Below are positions 15,564 to 16,549 of a stretch of 16,549 nucleotides of DNA, one piece after another. Position 1 is the stretch's first letter. Each line of letters begins with the position of its first letter. A program made the position numbers and the translations under genes. Source of the DNA: an uncultured Alphaproteobacteria bacterium (GTDB taxonomy: Bacteria > Pseudomonadota > Alphaproteobacteria > CAAHEQ01 > UBA3637); assembly GCA_934203105.1 (NCBI GenBank), contig CAKPYQ010000023.1:1-16549 (forward strand), written 5' to 3'. Under the pieces are notes generated by a model. The model searched no databases. It was not told the DNA's origin and worked only from the letters and a program-made list of their open reading frames with translations.

Positions 15564-15583
15564 TGCGCGTTTGTTTACGCGCA
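15564..15583 (+). other. GC-rich hairpin just after the lipoprotein stop
   Basis: TGCGCGT and ACGCGCA pair perfectly around a 6-base loop, 5 bases after the stop. No T-run follows, so on its own it is not a terminator; it could protect the 3' end of the mRNA together with the terminator just downstream. Confidence 0.5.
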
Positions 15584-15588
15584 ACAAG

Positions 15589-15622
15589 AAAAAAAGGAGA
15601 GCATAAAAGCCCTCCTTTTTAC
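15589..15622. terminator. Bidirectional terminator between convergent genes
   Basis: AAAAAGGAG (15591-15599) and CTCCTTTTT (15612-15620) form a 9-bp stem around a 12-base loop. Read on the plus strand it ends in T5, on the minus strand in T7, so it can serve both the lipoprotein gene and the convergent mini-ORF at 15635. Confidence 0.75.
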
Positions 15623-15634
15623 TTTTTCCGGACA

Positions 15635-15883
15635 CTACTCATCGCACGGATAACCATTTCTCGGATCTCCGGAAGTGGAACAAAAGCAACCATTCCCATA
15701 GTCACAAAATTTGCTTGCTGAAACATAAATGTACTTAATTTTTGGCTCTTCTGAAGTGCTTGAATACCACCAAGTTTTCTCATCTTGAGCACAATAAGCA
15801 ACACCACCATTTACGTTAATCTTATAGTTAAAATAATTTTTTTCAGATGCGGGTGTTCCGTATTCCCCACTATTCATCATCAT
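15635..15883 (-). CDS. Free-standing Cys-rich C-terminal module, homologous to the EGF-like protein
   Basis: 82 aa at most, starting at one of three tandem ATGs (15883, 15880, 15877); AAAAAAGGAT directly before them favours the second or third. An in-frame stop lies 12 bases upstream, so no longer version exists. It matches the last 80 residues of the gene at 1-987: YKINVNGGVAYC against YKIRVNGGVAYC, SASKFC against SSSKYC, and CFCSTSGDPRNGYPCDE against CTCSSSGDPQYGEQCDP. Bases 15790-15814 equal the reverse complement of 811-835 at 24 of 25 positions, the one change being silent. No signal peptide is present, odd for a disulfide-type module. It may be a truncated gene, a silent cassette or a small intact gene. 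An extended -10 promoter is seen at 15904-15932. Confidence 0.55.
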   Translation of the reverse strand: MMMNSGEYGTPASEKNYFNYKINVNGGVAYCAQDEKTWWYSSTSEEPKIKYIYVSASKFCDYGNGCFCSTSGDPRNGYPCDE

Positions 15884-15903
15884 ATCCTTTTTTCAAAGCC
15901 AAA

Positions 15904-15932
15904 AATATATCACAAAACGTCAAAAAATGCAA
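15904..15932 (-). promoter_or_regulatory. Possible promoter for the Cys-rich mini-ORF
   Basis: On the minus strand TTGCAT (15932-15927), 17 bases, then TATATT (15909-15904) preceded by TGA (extended -10). Its TTTGTGA stretch before the -10 is the same as in the U32 promoter. Confidence 0.45.
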
Positions 15933-15950
15933 TAGGTGCTTAAACTTAAT

Positions 15951-15984
15951 AAAAAAGGTCGAGTTTTTAGGCTCAACCTTTTTT
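15951..15984. terminator. Bidirectional terminator-like hairpin
   Basis: AAAAAAGGT (15951-15959) pairs with ACCTTTTTT (15976-15984), and GAG with CTC inside after one mismatch; the loop is TTTTTAGG. Both strands end in T6. On the minus strand it comes 20 bases after the stop of the possible gene remnant at 16004-16093, and insulates the mini-ORF from transcription from the right. Confidence 0.65.
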
Positions 15985-16003
15985 GTGATTTGAATACAGC
16001 GGA

Positions 16004-16093
16004 TTATTTACATCCTGTGTTACATTCTATTTTCTTTATGTATTGATCCGTGCAGTGCGTCCTCTCTTTAAAAAAAGTTGTTAAAATGTACTG
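16004..16093 (-). pseudogene. Possible 3' remnant of a Cys-containing gene
   Basis: A 29-codon open stretch ends in a stop at 16004-16006 (residues near the end: THCTDQYIKKIECNTGCK) with three Cys, and is followed by a terminator. Going upstream it is closed by a TGA that lies inside the first repeat box (16092-16122), so the repeat boundary and the ORF boundary coincide. A stretch this short can be open by chance; no family recognised. Confidence 0.25.
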
Positions 16094-16122
16094 TCATTCT
16101 GAGCGATAGCAAAGAATCTCTT
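16092..16122 (+). repeat. Repeat box, copy 1
   Basis: 31 bases beginning TGTCATTCTGAGCG and ending AAAGAATCTCTT. Its ends ATTCT and AGAAT are inverted. It agrees with copy 3 at 25 of 31 positions. It belongs to the widespread GTCATTCTGAnCG...GAAGAATCTC type of intergenic repeat (from memory, unverified). Confidence 0.8.
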
Positions 16123-16145
16123 AAAGCTGCGACAATGCGTCAAAG

Positions 16146-16185
16146 TGGGGACGCGCGGCGCGAAAATTTCGCGTCCCCAGTTTTT
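16146..16185 (+). repeat. GC-rich hairpin following box 1
   Basis: TGGGGACGCG (16146-16155) pairs perfectly with CGCGTCCCCA (16170-16179). The loop contains a second palindrome, GCGAAAATTTCGC, that could compete. GTTTTT follows, making it terminator-like on the plus strand. It begins 23 bases after box 1. Confidence 0.75.
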
Positions 16186-16208
16186 GAAAAAAGCTGTTTT
16201 TCCGCCCC

Positions 16209-16264
16209 TGTCATTCTGAAACTACATCCCACAGGTTTTTCTGGGCGATAGAGAAGAATCTCTT
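16209..16264 (+). repeat. Repeat box, copy 2, interrupted
   Basis: The left half TGTCATTCTG (16209-16218) and the right half GGCGATAGAGAAGAATCTCTT (from 16244, split in the middle by function) match copy 1, but about 25 extra bases lie between. The pentamer TTCTG occurs at both edges of the insert. Confidence 0.7.
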
Positions 16265-16281
16265 GAAATCATCGTAACCTC

Positions 16282-16326
16282 AAATGTGCGGCGCGCAAAA
16301 TCCCCGCGCGCCCGCGCCGCACATTT
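16282..16326 (+). repeat. 14-bp perfect GC-rich hairpin following box 2
   Basis: AAATGTGCGGCGCG (16282-16295) and CGCGCCGCACATTT (16313-16326) are exact reverse complements around a 17-base loop. A competing 7-bp stem uses GGCGCGC (16290-16296) and GCGCGCC (16306-16312). It begins 17 bases after box 2. Confidence 0.8.
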
Positions 16327-16403
16327 TCTCTGGGTGGGCTATAAAAATCCGTATAGGCGGATATGAGCGATTTATTACGATAATGATAAATGTTTTATCC
16401 CAA

Positions 16404-16450
16404 TCGTCCCCGCGGATTGATCCGCGCCGCGCGGGGACGACTGTTTTTTT
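16404..16450 (+). repeat. Nested GC-rich hairpin with a T-run
   Basis: TCGTCCCCGCG (16404-16414) pairs with CGCGGGGACGA (16430-16440). Inside, GCGGAT and ATCCGC (412-417 and 420-425 of 16 kb) form an alternative stem. CTGTTTTTTT follows, a good terminator form on the plus strand. It shares the CGTCCCC/GGGGACG arms with the hairpin at 16146, but has no box in front of it. Confidence 0.75.
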
Positions 16451-16471
16451 GTTAGGCTCGTTTTTTCCCCG

Positions 16472-16502
16472 CGTCATTCTGAACGCATGCGAAGAATCTC
16501 TT
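16472..16502 (+). repeat. Repeat box, copy 3
   Basis: 31 bases, CGTCATTCTGAACG to GAAGAATCTCTT, same orientation as copies 1 and 2. The centre CGCATGCG is itself palindromic. Confidence 0.8.
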
Positions 16503-16523
16503 CAAACCATTATAACGTCTCAC

Positions 16524-16540
16524 ATACAGAGTCGCTGTAT
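16524..16540 (+). repeat. Small hairpin following box 3
   Basis: ATACAG and CTGTAT flank a 5-base loop, 21 bases after box 3, the same relative position as the larger hairpins after boxes 1 and 2. The window ends nine bases later, so the unit may be incomplete. Confidence 0.5.
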
Positions 16541-16549
16541 CTTGGATCT

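Larger units (their letters stand above)
15884..16549. other. Gene-free region of about 660 bases: terminator, gene remnant, repeat array
   Basis: No ORF here shows a credible protein; the longest (minus, 16280-16477) only reads through GC-rich palindromes. Contents in order: a promoter for the mini-ORF, a terminator hairpin, a possible 3' remnant of a minus-strand gene, then from 16092 three copies of a conserved box, each followed by a hairpin, plus one further large hairpin. Confidence 0.7.

Noticed and set aside
16280..16477. 65-codon minus-strand ORF in the repeat region
   Set aside because: It only reads through GC-rich hairpins; Arg/Ala/Gly-rich composition, no ribosome site, no resemblance to a protein.
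16092..16502. CRISPR array
   Set aside because: Only three boxes, unequal spacing (117 and 263 bases), boxes themselves diverged, spacers are palindromes; no cas genes.
16000..16549. tRNA or other structural RNA gene in the gene-free end
   Set aside because: Hairpins do not form a cloverleaf and no TTC-loop motif or CCA end is found.

Overview
The window looks like a chromosomal segment of a Gram-negative alphaproteobacterium of moderate-to-low GC, possibly from an uncultured host-associated lineage. The evidence is an lpxC gene (lipid A synthesis), a DUF4167 protein (a family known essentially from Alphaproteobacteria) and ordinary housekeeping genes (queA, mutY, glgB, glgX). The lineage beyond class is inference. 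The coding layout is very tight. Two same-strand junctions read TAAATG with no gap, and two convergent pairs share or abut their stop codons.

Layout. 1-987: 3' part of a Cys-rich, EGF-like, probably exported protein, followed by a strong terminator. 1109-3349 (+): a SUKH/SMI1-like protein, queA (queuosine tRNA modification) and a small K+-channel-like membrane protein. 3346-5598 (-): a U32-family protein with a DUF3656-type middle region and two Cys clusters. 5664-9911 (-): glgX and glgB, a two-gene glycogen remodelling unit. 9987-10610 (-): a DUF4167 protein with a structured leader. 10844-11731 (+): lpxC. 11732-14452 (-): mutY and, upstream of it, a ClpA-type AAA+ protein whose first ATPase domain looks dead. 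14551-15558 (+): a LOG-like phosphoribohydrolase and a small putative lipoprotein with a near-consensus promoter. 15635-15883 (-): a short Cys-rich ORF homologous to the C-terminal end of the first gene. 15884-16549: no convincing gene; it holds a terminator, a possible 3' gene remnant and an array of palindromic repeats.

How the parts relate. glgB makes alpha-1,6 branches in glycogen and glgX removes them, so they form one functional unit. queA and lpxC are single steps of pathways whose other genes lie elsewhere. The observations most worth following are: (i) the shared C-terminal Cys-rich module at both ends of the window, one copy inside a large mosaic gene and one as a free-standing mini-ORF; (ii) the Clp-like ATPase with a degenerate D1, no N-domain, no visible ClpP loop and an altered D2 pore loop; (iii) the repeat array at 16092-16549, in which a box of about 31 bp is each time followed after 17-23 bp by a hairpin; (iv) a 20-bp palindrome that fills the spacer of the lipoprotein promoter. 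All functional statements are read from sequence by eye, with no database search.
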